Below, in pieces: positions 52,214-62,355 of a DNA stretch of 64,000 bases. Position 1 is the stretch's first letter, and each line of letters begins with the position of its first letter. The position numbers were made by a program, and so were the translations under genes. The stretch covers positions 310,001 through 374,000 of the forward strand of contig NZ_CP129104.1 of NCBI RefSeq assembly GCF_030406605.1, read 5' to 3'. Below the pieces are notes generated by a model. That model did no database searches. It was not told the origin of the DNA and saw only the letters and a program-made list of their open reading frames with translations. The DNA is from Curtobacterium sp. 458 (GTDB lineage Bacteria > Actinomycetota > Actinomycetes > Actinomycetales > Microbacteriaceae).

Positions 52214-53023
52214 ATGAACGTCGACGTGATCCTGCCGTGCCTCGACGAGGCCGACGCCCTCCCCCGTGTGATCGGGCGGCTGCCGGAGGGCTACCGGGCG
52301 ATCGTCGTCGACAACGGTTCGACCGACGGCTCGGCAGACGTCGCCCGCGCGCACGGCGCCACGGTCGTCACCGAGCCCCGCCGCGGCTTCGGCTCCGCGT
52401 GCGCCGCGGGCGTCGCCGCCGCCACCGCCGACTTCGTCGCGTTCTGCGACGCGGACGCCTCGATGGACCCTGCCGAGCTGCGCGGCCTGCTCGACCGCGT
52501 CGCGTCGGGTCGCACTGACCTCGCACTCGGCCGCCGCGTCCCGACCTCGCGCGGCGCGTGGGCACCGCACGCACGCTTCGCGAACCGGGTGCTCGCCGTC
52601 CTCATGCGCCGCGCCACCGGCTACCGGCTGCGCGACCTCGGGCCGATGCGCGTGATGCGCCGCGAGCAGCTCGTCGCGCTCGACCTGCAGGACCGCCGCA
52701 GCGGCTACCCGCTCGAGATGGTCCTCGCGGCGCACGCCGCCGGCCTCCGCGTCGACGAGAGCGACATCGGCTACGCGCAACGCATCGGTGACAGCAAGGT
52801 GACCGGCACGCTCCGCGGCACGGTCAACGCGGTCCGCGACATGTCGCGCCTCCTCCGCGCCTACCGCTCCGGCGAGCGCCGCCCTCGCACGGTCACCGAC
52901 GCCACCCCCGACGCGGCAGCCCCCACGACGACCGGCACGACTGGACTGGAGGCACGCCCCACCGCCGCCGACACCGCTCCCCTCGAGCGCGTGGCCGGTC
53001 CCGTCGAGGGGGCGCGCTCGTGA
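52214..53023 (+). CDS. Family 2 glycosyltransferase
   Basis: 269 aa GT-A fold: DVILPCLDEADALPRVIGRLP, IVVDNGSTDGSADVA, CDADASMDPAELRGL (DxD-like metal site) and a C-terminal membrane-proximal segment. ATG at 52214 begins the conserved fold; an upstream in-frame ATG near 52130 would add 28 low-complexity residues. It overlaps the DUF2064 gene (GTGA), a common actinobacterial trio GT2-DUF2064-methyltransferase. Confidence 0.88.
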   Translation: MNVDVILPCLDEADALPRVIGRLPEGYRAIVVDNGSTDGSADVARAHGATVVTEPRRGFGSACAAGVAAATADFVAFCDADASMDPAELRGLLDRVASGRTDLALGRRVPTSRGAWAPHARFANRVLAVLMRRATGYRLRDLGPMRVMRREQLVALDLQDRRSGYPLEMVLAAHAAGLRVDESDIGYAQRIGDSKVTGTLRGTVNAVRDMSRLLRAYRSGERRPRTVTDATPDAAAPTTTGTTGLEARPTAADTAPLERVAGPVEGARS

Positions 53024-53655
53024 CCGCCGTGACGGTCGCGGTGGTCGCCAAGGAGTGCCTGCCCGGTCGCGTGAAGACCCGCCTCATCCCGGCGCTCGGC
53101 CCCGAGGGCGCCGCCCGCGTCGCAGCCGCGAGCCTGTCCGACACCCTGGCGACGGTGCGCGCGCTGCCGGCCGCCCGTCGGATCCTGTTCTTCGACGGCG
53201 AGGTCGTCCCGGCTGCGGCCGAGGGCTTCCACGTCCTGCCCCAGCCGACCGGTGACCTCGACGAGCGCCTCGGCACCCTCTTCGACGCCGTCCAGGGGCC
53301 GCTGCTCCTGGTCGGCATGGACACGCCGCAGGTGCGCCCGGCGGACCTCGCCGCGGTGTTCGAGCAGCCGGAGCGCGACGCCTGGTTCGGACCGGCGGAG
53401 GACGGCGGGTTCTGGGCGCTGTACCTGCACGTGCCCGACGGTGCGCTCATCCGCGGCGTGCCGATGTCCAAGGACGACACGGGGGCGGTGCAGCGCGCCC
53501 GACTGGTGGACGCCGGACTCGACGTCGGTGACCTCGCACCCCTGCTCGACGTGGACGAGATCGCCGACGCCGACCGAGTGGTCGAACTCGCGCCCGACTC
53601 CGCGTTCGCCGCCGCCCTGGCATCCGAACGCACGACCTCCGGAGGTGCCCGATGA
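53020..53655 (+). CDS. DUF2064-family nucleotidyl/glycosyltransferase-like protein
   Basis: 211 aa. VAVVAKECLPGRVKTRLIPALGPEGAARVA (the KTRLxPxLG signature), LLLVGMDTPQVRPADL and GPAEDGGFWALYL are those of the rSAM/selenodomain-associated transferase group (GT-A fold). GTG start overlaps the GT2 stop; its own stop overlaps the methyltransferase start (ATGA). Function in the trio is not established. Confidence 0.88.
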   Translation: MTAVTVAVVAKECLPGRVKTRLIPALGPEGAARVAAASLSDTLATVRALPAARRILFFDGEVVPAAAEGFHVLPQPTGDLDERLGTLFDAVQGPLLLVGMDTPQVRPADLAAVFEQPERDAWFGPAEDGGFWALYLHVPDGALIRGVPMSKDDTGAVQRARLVDAGLDVGDLAPLLDVDEIADADRVVELAPDSAFAAALASERTTSGGAR

Positions 53656-54314
53656 CCATGCACGCCCCGATGACCTTCGGCGCAGGCGGCGGCGAGCCGT
53701 ACGCTCGTGCTCTCCGCTCCGACGGACGCCTCCGACTGACCGACCCGAGCCGACCCGGCACGGTCACGACGATGGACGTCGGACGCTGGAGCGCCGCCGC
53801 CGACCGTGTCGACCGGTCGCTGCTCGACGACGCCGACGGTCCGGTCATCGACATCGGCTGCGGCCCGGGTCGGATGCTCGTCGCCGCACGGGCCGTGGGC
53901 CTGCCGTCGCTCGGCGTGGACGTCTCCGCCGAGGCCGTCGCGATCGCCCGCCGTTCCGGAGGTCGGGCGGTGCAGGGTTCGGTCTTCGACCCGGTGCCCG
54001 ACGAGGGCCACTGGGACACCGCGCTCGTGATCGACGGGAACATCGGCATCGGCGGCGACCCGACGGCGCTCCTCGCCCGGTGTCGGGCGATCGTGCGTGT
54101 CGGCGGCCGCGTGGTCGTCGAGACGAACCCGGACCGTGACGCCGACCGGACGTACACCGCCCGGGTGGTCGACGCCGACGGCCACGAGAGCGCCGCGTTC
54201 CCGTGGGCCGAGACCGGGCTCGACGCCCTCCACGGCCACGCGGCCGACGCGGGGCTGCTCGCCCGGCAGAGCTGGACGGCCGAGGGCCGGACGTTCTGCG
54301 AGCTCATCGCCTGA
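53652..54314 (+). CDS. SAM-dependent methyltransferase
   Basis: 220 aa class I methyltransferase. Motif I is VIDIGCGPGRMLVAARAVG, motif II LGVDVSAEAVAIAR with the SAM-binding acid, then VLIDGNIGIGGDPTALL-like motif IV region and ETNPDRDADRTYT. Overlaps the DUF2064 gene by 4 bp. The methyl acceptor is unknown. Confidence 0.88.
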   Translation: MTMHAPMTFGAGGGEPYARALRSDGRLRLTDPSRPGTVTTMDVGRWSAAADRVDRSLLDDADGPVIDIGCGPGRMLVAARAVGLPSLGVDVSAEAVAIARRSGGRAVQGSVFDPVPDEGHWDTALVIDGNIGIGGDPTALLARCRAIVRVGGRVVVETNPDRDADRTYTARVVDADGHESAAFPWAETGLDALHGHAADAGLLARQSWTAEGRTFCELIA

Positions 54315-54340
54315 CCAGGCCCATCGCGCAACCGTTTGTT

Positions 54341-54353
54341 TTGCATGATGCAA
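54341..54353. promoter_or_regulatory. TTGCAT-G-ATGCAA palindrome
   Basis: A perfect 13-bp palindrome 11 bp before the TACCAT -10 box (54364-54369) of the 54377 gene, placed in the promoter where a repressor or activator would bind. No cognate regulator can be named. Confidence 0.6.
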
Positions 54354-54376
54354 GACACGGCGCTACCATCGTTCAC

Positions 54377-54640
54377 ATGCAGAACCGCGACTTCCCCTTC
54401 GGCGGCTCGTACGTGAGCGGCACCACGCGGCGCGACGAACTCGGCGCCTACACCGTGACCGCGGCACAGCGTCCGCTGGGCACCTACACGGGTGTCGCCG
54501 TCGCCCGACCGCTCGGACGCTTCGTCGACACGCAGTCCGGTCGCGGCACGGCCACCGGTCCGGTCCGGACGGCGACGGGTTCGTTCCGGACCGCGACCGG
54601 CTCGCTCCGCACGGCGACGGGCTCCTTCCGTACGGCCTGA
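54377..54640 (+). CDS. 87-aa protein with C-terminal TATGSFR repeats
   Basis: ATG 7 nt after the TACCAT box (leaderless). The N-terminal part FPFGGSYVSGTTRRDELG is followed by RPLGTYTGVAV, RPLGRFVDT and four imperfect heptads ending RTATGSFR/RTATGSLR. It has no signal peptide and no known family. It may be a small, polar, repeat-bearing stress or spore-coat-like protein, but this is only guesswork. The palindrome at 54341-54353 suggests tight regulation. Confidence 0.72.
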   Translation: MQNRDFPFGGSYVSGTTRRDELGAYTVTAAQRPLGTYTGVAVARPLGRFVDTQSGRGTATGPVRTATGSFRTATGSLRTATGSFRTA

Positions 54641-54817
54641 CCCCACCTCGGACAGCGCCACTCCACAGACCGCGAGCGGTCGCCCACCGGATCGTCCCCC
54701 TACCGATCCGGCTCGGGCGGCCGCTCGCTCCGTTCCGGCGGACGCCGCACGGTCCGTCGCGCGCGCCTGGGACGGACGACCAGCACGCGCACCACCACCG
54801 GGTGCCAGGATGGGCAC

Positions 54818-56437
<1,620 letters not shown>

Positions 56438-56537
56438 CGGGACGCAGGCGTACCCTCCGGCTGGTCGGCAGCAGCCGGAGGTCTGCCGATCCACTCAGGA
56501 ACGGGCTCCGGGCGAACCTTCGCCTTGCGGAGGTTGT

Positions 56538-56560
56538 AACTTTGCACCCAGCGCAAAGTT
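56538..56560. promoter_or_regulatory. AACTTTGC-N7-GCAAAGTT inverted repeat before the exporter gene
   Basis: Perfect 8-bp arms at 56538-56545 and 56553-56560, ending 15 bp before the ATG at 56576 and overlapping the expected promoter/5' region. Typical MarR/TetR-type operator geometry; the regulator is not in the neighbourhood. Confidence 0.65.
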
Positions 56561-56575
56561 TCGGGAGACCTGCTC

Positions 56576-59044
56576 ATGACCCAGACCGCGACCGCACCCG
56601 CGGCTCCCACGACGTCCTCGAACGCCGTGATGAACCACCGGCAGATCCTGCTGGTGATCTACGGCCTGATGGCCGGCATGTTCCTCGGTGCCCTCGACCA
56701 GACGATCGTCGGCACCGCGATCCGCACCATCGGCGACGACCTCCACGGCCTCGACCAGCAGGCGTGGGTGACGACCGGCTACCTGATCGCGTCGACGATC
56801 ACCACGCCGATCTACGGCAAGCTCTCCGACATCTTCGGTCGCCGCCCGCTGTTCCTCACCGCGATCGGCATCTTCATCGTGGGGTCGCTGCTGGCGTCGT
56901 TCTCGACCTCGATGCTCATGCTCGCCGGCTTCCGCGCCCTGCAGGGCCTCGGCGCCGGTGGCCTCATGTCCCTCCCGCTCGCGATCATGGGCGACATGCT
57001 CGCTCCGCGTGAGCGCGCCAAGTACCAGGGCTACTTCCTCGCCGTGTTCGGCATCTCGAGCGTCATCGGCCCGCTCGTCGGCGGCCTCTTCGCCGGCGCG
57101 AACGAGATCGTGTTCATCGCCGGCTGGCGCTGGGTGTTCCTCATCAACGTCCCGATCGGCATCATCGCGCTGATCATGGTGACGACGTTCCTGCACCTCC
57201 CGAAGTTCGGCGACCGCGGCAAGCCCCGCATCGACTGGTGGGGTGCGGCGCTCGTCATCGTCACCCTCGTCCCGCTGCTCCTCGTCGCCGAGCAGGGCCG
57301 CGACTGGGGCTGGTGGTCGGCCGGGTCGATCGCCTGCTACGCCATCGGCCTCCTGGGGCTCATCGCGTTCGTCATCGTCGAGCGGGCGATGGGCGACAAC
57401 GCGATCCTGCCGCTGAAGCTCTTCAACTCGCACGTCTTCTCGATGGCCGCGGTCCTCAGCGTGCTCGTCGGGTTCGGCATGTTCGGCGCGATGCTCACCA
57501 TCCCGCTGTACCTGCAGATCGTGAAGGGCGTCACGCCGACCGAGTCCGGCTTCGCGATGCTGCCGATGGTCCTCGGCCTGATGATCGCGTCGATCGCCTC
57601 GGGTCAGATCATCTCGCGCACGGGCAAGTACCAGGTCTTCCCGGTCACGGGCACGGCGTTCACCGCGATCGGCTTCACGGTGCTGACGTTCCTCACGGCG
57701 GACAGCCCGCTGTGGTTCCTCATGCTCGGCATGTTCGGCATCGGCCTGGGGCTCGGCCAGCTCATGCAGACCCTGACCCTCGCGGCGCAGAACTCGGTGT
57801 CCCCGCGCGACATCGGTGTCGCCACGAGCGCCGCGACGTTCTTCCGCCAGATCGGCGGCACCATGGGCACGGCCGTCCTGCTCTCCGTCCTGTTCTCGCT
57901 CATGCCGACGAACATCACGACGGCGCTGCAGAACGAGTCCACGCTCAAGAGCAGCCTCAATGCCGCGCTGACCCCGTCCGTCGCGAACGCCGCGGACAAC
58001 AAGGCGGTCATGGACCAGATCTGGAACAAGATCGTCGACCCGATCCAGTCGAACGTGCAGGACCAGCTCAACGCGGGCGCCGCGAAGGCCAAGGCCGCCG
58101 CGGACGAGGCCGTCACGAAGCAGGTCACCGCGAAGGTCCAGCAGGCCGTCGCCGCCGGACAGGTCCCGGCAGCCTCCGCCGACTCCGTCATCGCCGAGCA
58201 GGTCGCGGCAGCCAAGCCCGACGCCGAGCAGCAGGCGCTCGAGCAGGTCGCGTCCCAGGCGAAGGCCGAGGTCGTCGACGGGACTGTCCAGGTCGACTAC
58301 TCGAACGCGACGCAGCGCAGGAACGTCGTCGACGAGGTCGCTCCGACGATCAAGAAGCAGCTCGAGAAGGGCACGACGAGCTCGTCGAGTTCCTCGACGA
58401 CGAGCGACACGTCGTTCCTCAACGGCGCGGACCCGCGGCTCACCCGGTCGTTCCTCGTCGGCTTCAGCAGCTCCGCGGTCACCGTCTACTACGTCGGCCT
58501 CGGCGTGATCCTGCTCGCGTTCGTGCTCACCTGGTTCTTCCGGGTCCCGCCGCTCCGGAAGGTGTCGGCACTGCAGGAGCAGGCGAACGCCGCGAAGGGC
58601 GGGCAGGACCGCCTCACCGCCGACGCGCAGGAGGCCGCCGCGAACACGGGTTCGCTCGTCACGCCCCACACCGGGTCGACGGACGTGGTCCCGACCTCGC
58701 CGGACGTGACGGTCCCCCGTCAGGACCGGCCGGGAGGCACGGCCTCCCCCGCCACGCCGGTCGCGTCCGACGGACGTTCGGCTCCCGCCTCCGCGGACAC
58801 CCGTGCCCCGCTGCCCGACGCCACGACCCACGGCGCGCACTCGGCTGCCGCGCCGGTGGACGAGCCGCCGACGACGACGGGCACCATCCGGACCCGTCCG
58901 GCGCACGCCGCACCGGCCGACGGATCGGCCGCGTCCGCCCCGGACGCGACCACGCCGGCGCCGCAGGCCGACCCGGCGGAGGCGAGCCGTGCCTCCCGGC
59001 CGGACCAGGGCGATCACCCGCACGGCCGCCACTCGGCCGAGTAG
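56576..59044 (+). CDS. DHA2-family multidrug MFS exporter with long loop and tail
   Basis: 822 aa, well over the usual 500-550. LGALDQTIVGTAIRTIGDDL and the antiporter motif FRALQGLGAGGLMSLPLAIMGD identify DHA2 (14 TM) exporters. Before the last membrane helix there is an insertion of about 160 aa, Ala/Gln-rich helices (DQLNAGAAKAKAAADEAVTK, QQALEQVASQAKAEV) ending in a Ser/Thr run; after the last helix there is a hydrophilic Pro/Ala/Thr tail of about 170 aa. Ribosome binding site CGGGAGACC. Confidence 0.93.
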   Translation: MTQTATAPAAPTTSSNAVMNHRQILLVIYGLMAGMFLGALDQTIVGTAIRTIGDDLHGLDQQAWVTTGYLIASTITTPIYGKLSDIFGRRPLFLTAIGIFIVGSLLASFSTSMLMLAGFRALQGLGAGGLMSLPLAIMGDMLAPRERAKYQGYFLAVFGISSVIGPLVGGLFAGANEIVFIAGWRWVFLINVPIGIIALIMVTTFLHLPKFGDRGKPRIDWWGAALVIVTLVPLLLVAEQGRDWGWWSAGSIACYAIGLLGLIAFVIVERAMGDNAILPLKLFNSHVFSMAAVLSVLVGFGMFGAMLTIPLYLQIVKGVTPTESGFAMLPMVLGLMIASIASGQIISRTGKYQVFPVTGTAFTAIGFTVLTFLTADSPLWFLMLGMFGIGLGLGQLMQTLTLAAQNSVSPRDIGVATSAATFFRQIGGTMGTAVLLSVLFSLMPTNITTALQNESTLKSSLNAALTPSVANAADNKAVMDQIWNKIVDPIQSNVQDQLNAGAAKAKAAADEAVTKQVTAKVQQAVAAGQVPAASADSVIAEQVAAAKPDAEQQALEQVASQAKAEVVDGTVQVDYSNATQRRNVVDEVAPTIKKQLEKGTTSSSSSSTTSDTSFLNGADPRLTRSFLVGFSSSAVTVYYVGLGVILLAFVLTWFFRVPPLRKVSALQEQANAAKGGQDRLTADAQEAAANTGSLVTPHTGSTDVVPTSPDVTVPRQDRPGGTASPATPVASDGRSAPASADTRAPLPDATTHGAHSAAAPVDEPPTTTGTIRTRPAHAAPADGSAASAPDATTPAPQADPAEASRASRPDQGDHPHGRHSAE

Positions 59045-59077
59045 TCGACCGACCGACCAGCCGCCCGTCCTCCGTCG

Positions 59078-59953
59078 TCAGCCGACGGCGGAGAACGTCG
59101 CGCCGGGCAGGCGCCGACGCATGACGTCGATCGCCGCTGCGTTGTCGTCGACGAGCACGAACCGGCGGCCGAGGGCAGTCGCGACGGCCCCGGTGGTGCC
59201 GCTGCCGGCGAAGAAGTCGAGCACCCAGTCGCCCTCGCGCGAAGAGGCCTGGACGATGCGGCGGAGCACGCCCTCGGGCTTCTGCGTCGGGTAACCGGTC
59301 TTCTCACGGCCGGTCGGCGACACGATCGTGTGCCACCAGACGTCCGTCGGCAGCTTGCCGCGCTCCCGCTGCTCGGGCGTCACGAGCCCCGGCGCCATGT
59401 ACGGCTCGCGGTCCACCGCCGCCGAGTCGAAGTAGTACCGGGCGGGGTCCTTCACGTAGACGAGGATCGTGTCGTGCTTCGTCGGCCACCGGGTCTTCGA
59501 CTTCGCCCCGAAGTCGTAGGCCCAGACGATCTCGTTGAGGAACGACCCACGGCCGAAGAGCGCGTCGAGCAGCACCTTCGCGTAGTGCGACTCCCGGTAG
59601 TCGAGGTGCAGGTAGAGCGTCCCGTCGTCGGCGAGCACCCGCCACGCCTCGAGCAGCCGCGGCTCGAGGAACGACCAGTAGTCGTCGAACCGGTCGTCGA
59701 AGCGGAGCAGGTCGCCACGGACCCGCTCGTACGTGCCGCCGCGGAAGCCCGTGACGGTCTCGCGTCGCCCGGGGGCGCCCGGCGCCGTGTCACCCGTGCT
59801 CCTGACCGCGGTGCTCGCGTGTCGCCGTTGCTTCCGGCCGGTGTTGAACGGCGGGTCGAGGTAGACGAGCGTGAAGGAGCCGTCGTCGAGGGTCGGCAGG
59901 ACGTCGAGGGCGTCCCCGTGGACCACCCGGTCCGGTCCGCGGTCGTCGTGCAC
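59078..59953 (-). CDS. Orphan DNA methyltransferase (beta-type, N6-adenine or N4-cytosine)
   Basis: 291 aa. Motif IV LVYLDPPFNTG near residue 30 precedes motif I DFFAGSGTTG near residue 245, the beta-type order; TGYPTQKPEGVLRRIVQAS is the usual helix before motif I. DPPF (rather than SPPY) suggests N6-adenine. The target-recognition region between contains YDFGAKSKTRWPTKHDTI. No restriction gene is adjacent, so a regulatory orphan methylase, as common in this family. Confidence 0.9.
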   Translation of the reverse strand: MHDDRGPDRVVHGDALDVLPTLDDGSFTLVYLDPPFNTGRKQRRHASTAVRSTGDTAPGAPGRRETVTGFRGGTYERVRGDLLRFDDRFDDYWSFLEPRLLEAWRVLADDGTLYLHLDYRESHYAKVLLDALFGRGSFLNEIVWAYDFGAKSKTRWPTKHDTILVYVKDPARYYFDSAAVDREPYMAPGLVTPEQRERGKLPTDVWWHTIVSPTGREKTGYPTQKPEGVLRRIVQASSREGDWVLDFFAGSGTTGAVATALGRRFVLVDDNAAAIDVMRRRLPGATFSAVG

Positions 59954-60023
59954 GGGTCCATCCTCGCGTACGGAGCGCGGTTCACAGTGCGCTCACCGGC
60001 CGCCCGGGCGTAGCGTCGCGGAC

Positions 60024-60311
60024 ATGGCGACACCCGAGGTCCGGAACGACACCGAGCAGCAGCAGTACTCCCTCGTCGAGGACGGGGAGGTGATCGGACT
60101 CGCGGCGTACGAGATCGAGGGCGACGAGATCCGCTTCGTGCACACCGAGGTGGACCCCGAGCACCGCGGCGGCGGCCACGCATCCATGCTCGTGCAGGCG
60201 GCGCTCGACGACGTGCGCGCGAACTCGTCCCGCACCGTCGTGCCGCAGTGCAGCTACGTCAAGGCCTGGATCGAGCGGCACCCGGACTACCAGGAGCTCA
60301 CCGCGCGCTGA
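60024..60311 (+). CDS. GNAT-like protein (YidJ/COG2388 type)
   Basis: 95 aa single-domain acetyltransferase-like protein: GEVIGLAAYEIEGDEIRFVHTEVDPEHRGGGHASMLVQAAL with the acetyl-CoA loop, then VVPQCSYVKAWIERHPDY with the conserved CSYV-WIxRHPE. Members include plant/animal NAT and unknown bacterial proteins. ATG 7 nt after TAGCGT. Confidence 0.88.
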   Translation: MATPEVRNDTEQQQYSLVEDGEVIGLAAYEIEGDEIRFVHTEVDPEHRGGGHASMLVQAALDDVRANSSRTVVPQCSYVKAWIERHPDYQELTAR

Positions 60312-60352
60312 GCGGCGTCGGCGCGTCGTGGCGCCGGGGCGGCACCGACCGG

Positions 60353-60718
60353 TCAGTAGGTGCGGTCGTGCGTCCCGACGCGGACCTCGTGCCGACCGCC
60401 CGCCCGGACCCCCGGCACCTTGATGAGCACGTGCCCGCTGAGCAGGTCGTGGTCGTCGTCGGCGGGCGTCGGGGCCTCTCGCGGCAGACGCGACTGCCGT
60501 TCGTACTCTGCCTGGGCCTCGTGCCGTGTCGGCGCGAAGACCTCGTCCAACATCGACACGACGCCGCCGGAGCCGCCCGAGCGCGTGGCCTTGTTCGACA
60601 GGTCGATCCACCCCACGCGATCGGCGACCCACATCGCGACGACCGCTGCGGCCACCGCCCCCAGGAGGATCAACCAGTTCACGTGCACGACGCTACGTGG
60701 GGCTTCGGGTGCCGACAT
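60353..60718 (-). CDS. Small membrane protein of unknown function
   Basis: 121 aa. One N-terminal helix (LILLGAVAAAVVAMWVADRV), then a charged region with SMLDEVFAPTRHEAQAEYERQ and a basic C-terminus VLIKVPGVRAGG. A start at a downstream GTG (VHVNWLILL) is possible. The pattern FAPTRHEA is frequent in small actinobacterial membrane proteins, but I cannot name a family. Confidence 0.7.
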   Translation of the reverse strand: MSAPEAPRSVVHVNWLILLGAVAAAVVAMWVADRVGWIDLSNKATRSGGSGGVVSMLDEVFAPTRHEAQAEYERQSRLPREAPTPADDDHDLLSGHVLIKVPGVRAGGRHEVRVGTHDRTY

Positions 60719-60866
60719 CAGCCGCGCGGGGGATTCTCCTGATCCACACACGTCGTTCTTGGGGAGGACACCGAGACTGGTGGGGCGGCGGCCCGGTTCC
60801 CCCCTCCCGGGCCGCCGACCCCGTTCTGGCGCTGGGACCGCATCGCCCGTCGTGCAGACTGGAGCG

Positions 60867-61640
60867 ATGCGTCGTCTCCGAGCAACCCTCGTCGTCGTGC
60901 TCTGCGCGGCCGTCCTGACCGGCTGCTCGACGGCGGAGGGGATCGCACGCCAGGCGTTCCACGGCAGCGGCAGCGGCGGCGGCTCGGCTCCCTGTCCCGC
61001 GGTCGGCGACTCCCCCGAGCGCTCCGGACCGACGGACCCGTCGACGGCGACCCCCACCCCCGGGGCGACGCTCGACCCGACCGTCGCGCGCGAGGTCGCG
61101 TCCGCCCTCCGAGCCGTCCGGGCGCTGCCGGGCGTGGACCGCGCAGTCGAGACGACCACGAACGCACCGAGCACCGCTCCCGATCCCTCCTGCCCGACCC
61201 GCGAGGTGACGACGAACCACTTCTCGTCGCGCTTCGTGGTCGTCACCGATGCGTCGGCCTCCCCCGCCGAGGTCGGCGCGGTCCCGAGCACGATGGCCGA
61301 GGAACTCGCCTGGACGGGCGTGGGCCTCACGCTCACCGTGCCGGCCGGTACCGGGCACATCGCGAGCACCACGCACTACGAGGGCACGTTCGACCAGGTG
61401 ATCCCCCGCAGCACGTCGACGGCGGTCGCGCAGGGGCTCGCCACGCTCGCCGCGACCCCGCACGTGGCGGGTCTGGACGCGACGATCCCGTCCACGATGC
61501 GGGTCGACTACGGCTCGCTCACCATCGGCGTGGACTCGGTCGACCAGGCGGTGCTCGACGAGGTGCACTCGGTCATCGAGCGGACGGCGTTCGAGCACAC
61601 CACGTTGCACGGCTCGTACGGCAACGGCGCGAAGCCCTAG
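60867..61640 (+). CDS. Lipoprotein of unknown function
   Basis: 257 aa. Signal peptide TLVVVLCAAVLTGC with the lipobox cysteine near residue 20, a Ser/Gly/Pro-rich linker, then a beta-rich domain without known family (VGLTLTVPAGTGHIASTTHYEG). ATG 6 nt after CAGACT. Overlaps the convergent GNAT gene end by 4 bp. Confidence 0.78.
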   Translation: MRRLRATLVVVLCAAVLTGCSTAEGIARQAFHGSGSGGGSAPCPAVGDSPERSGPTDPSTATPTPGATLDPTVAREVASALRAVRALPGVDRAVETTTNAPSTAPDPSCPTREVTTNHFSSRFVVVTDASASPAEVGAVPSTMAEELAWTGVGLTLTVPAGTGHIASTTHYEGTFDQVIPRSTSTAVAQGLATLAATPHVAGLDATIPSTMRVDYGSLTIGVDSVDQAVLDEVHSVIERTAFEHTTLHGSYGNGAKP

Positions 61641-62275
61641 GCCGGCCGCGGCCCGACGGTCTGGTCCACCGCGGGCCGCCACATCGACACGGGTGCCGCG
61701 GACGTGAACCCGGTGAGCGGTGCCCCGTCGGCGAACCCGTGCCGCCGGTAGAGCCGTCGGTTGTGCGGGGTCGACGACTCCAGGTACGCGCCCTGCCGTC
61801 GCCGGTCCACCCGGTCGAGTGCGTGCTCGAGCAGCAGCCCGCCGACGCCCTGCCCACGCACGGCCTCCGACACGCCGATCTCGGCGAGGTACCAGTGCGG
61901 CGCGGCCGGGCGGGCACGCTCCATCCGGCGCAGGTGGGCGAGCGCCCGGAGTCCGCCCGCGATCCCGAGCACCCGCACGAGTTCCGGCACCTGCCGCACG
62001 AACGCCCGGAGCCCGCCTCGGTGCGGGAGCGGCGCCTGCCAGAACGCAGCGCCGACGACCCGGTCACGCGCGATCGCGACGTCGACGGCGCTCGACCGTT
62101 CCGGCACCGCTCGGATCAAGGCGGCGAACAGCCGCCCGAGCACGGCCACCCGGTGCTCGCCGGAACGCGGAGGCCGGATCTCGGCGAGCACCGGGTCCTC
62201 GGCGAAGGCCTCTGCCAGGACGGTGGCGGCGGCGTGCAGCTCGTGCTCCGCAGCCGCTCGGACGATGATCTCCAT
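61637..62275 (-). CDS. GNAT-family N-acetyltransferase
   Basis: 212 aa. EIIVRAAAEHELHAAATVLAEAF opens the fold; the acetyl-CoA loop is YLAEIGVSEAVRGQGVGGLLLEHAL and the end YLESSTPHNRRLYRRHGF. ATG at 62275 follows GGAGGAGCC. Divergent from a TetR gene, its likely regulator. Confidence 0.9.
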   Translation of the reverse strand: MEIIVRAAAEHELHAAATVLAEAFAEDPVLAEIRPPRSGEHRVAVLGRLFAALIRAVPERSSAVDVAIARDRVVGAAFWQAPLPHRGGLRAFVRQVPELVRVLGIAGGLRALAHLRRMERARPAAPHWYLAEIGVSEAVRGQGVGGLLLEHALDRVDRRRQGAYLESSTPHNRRLYRRHGFADGAPLTGFTSAAPVSMWRPAVDQTVGPRPA

Positions 62276-62355
62276 GGGGGCTCCTCCCTGATTCGGCCAA
62301 GCGGCCAGATTCATCGTCCAGCACGACCCTGCGCACGCGCCGTACGCTTCCTGTG

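Noticed and set aside
56495..59032. 845-aa open frame on the minus strand opposite the DHA2 exporter
   Set aside because: Arg/Asp/Glu-rich low-complexity translation, the usual antisense shadow of a high-GC gene; the plus-strand frame has membrane helices and family motifs.
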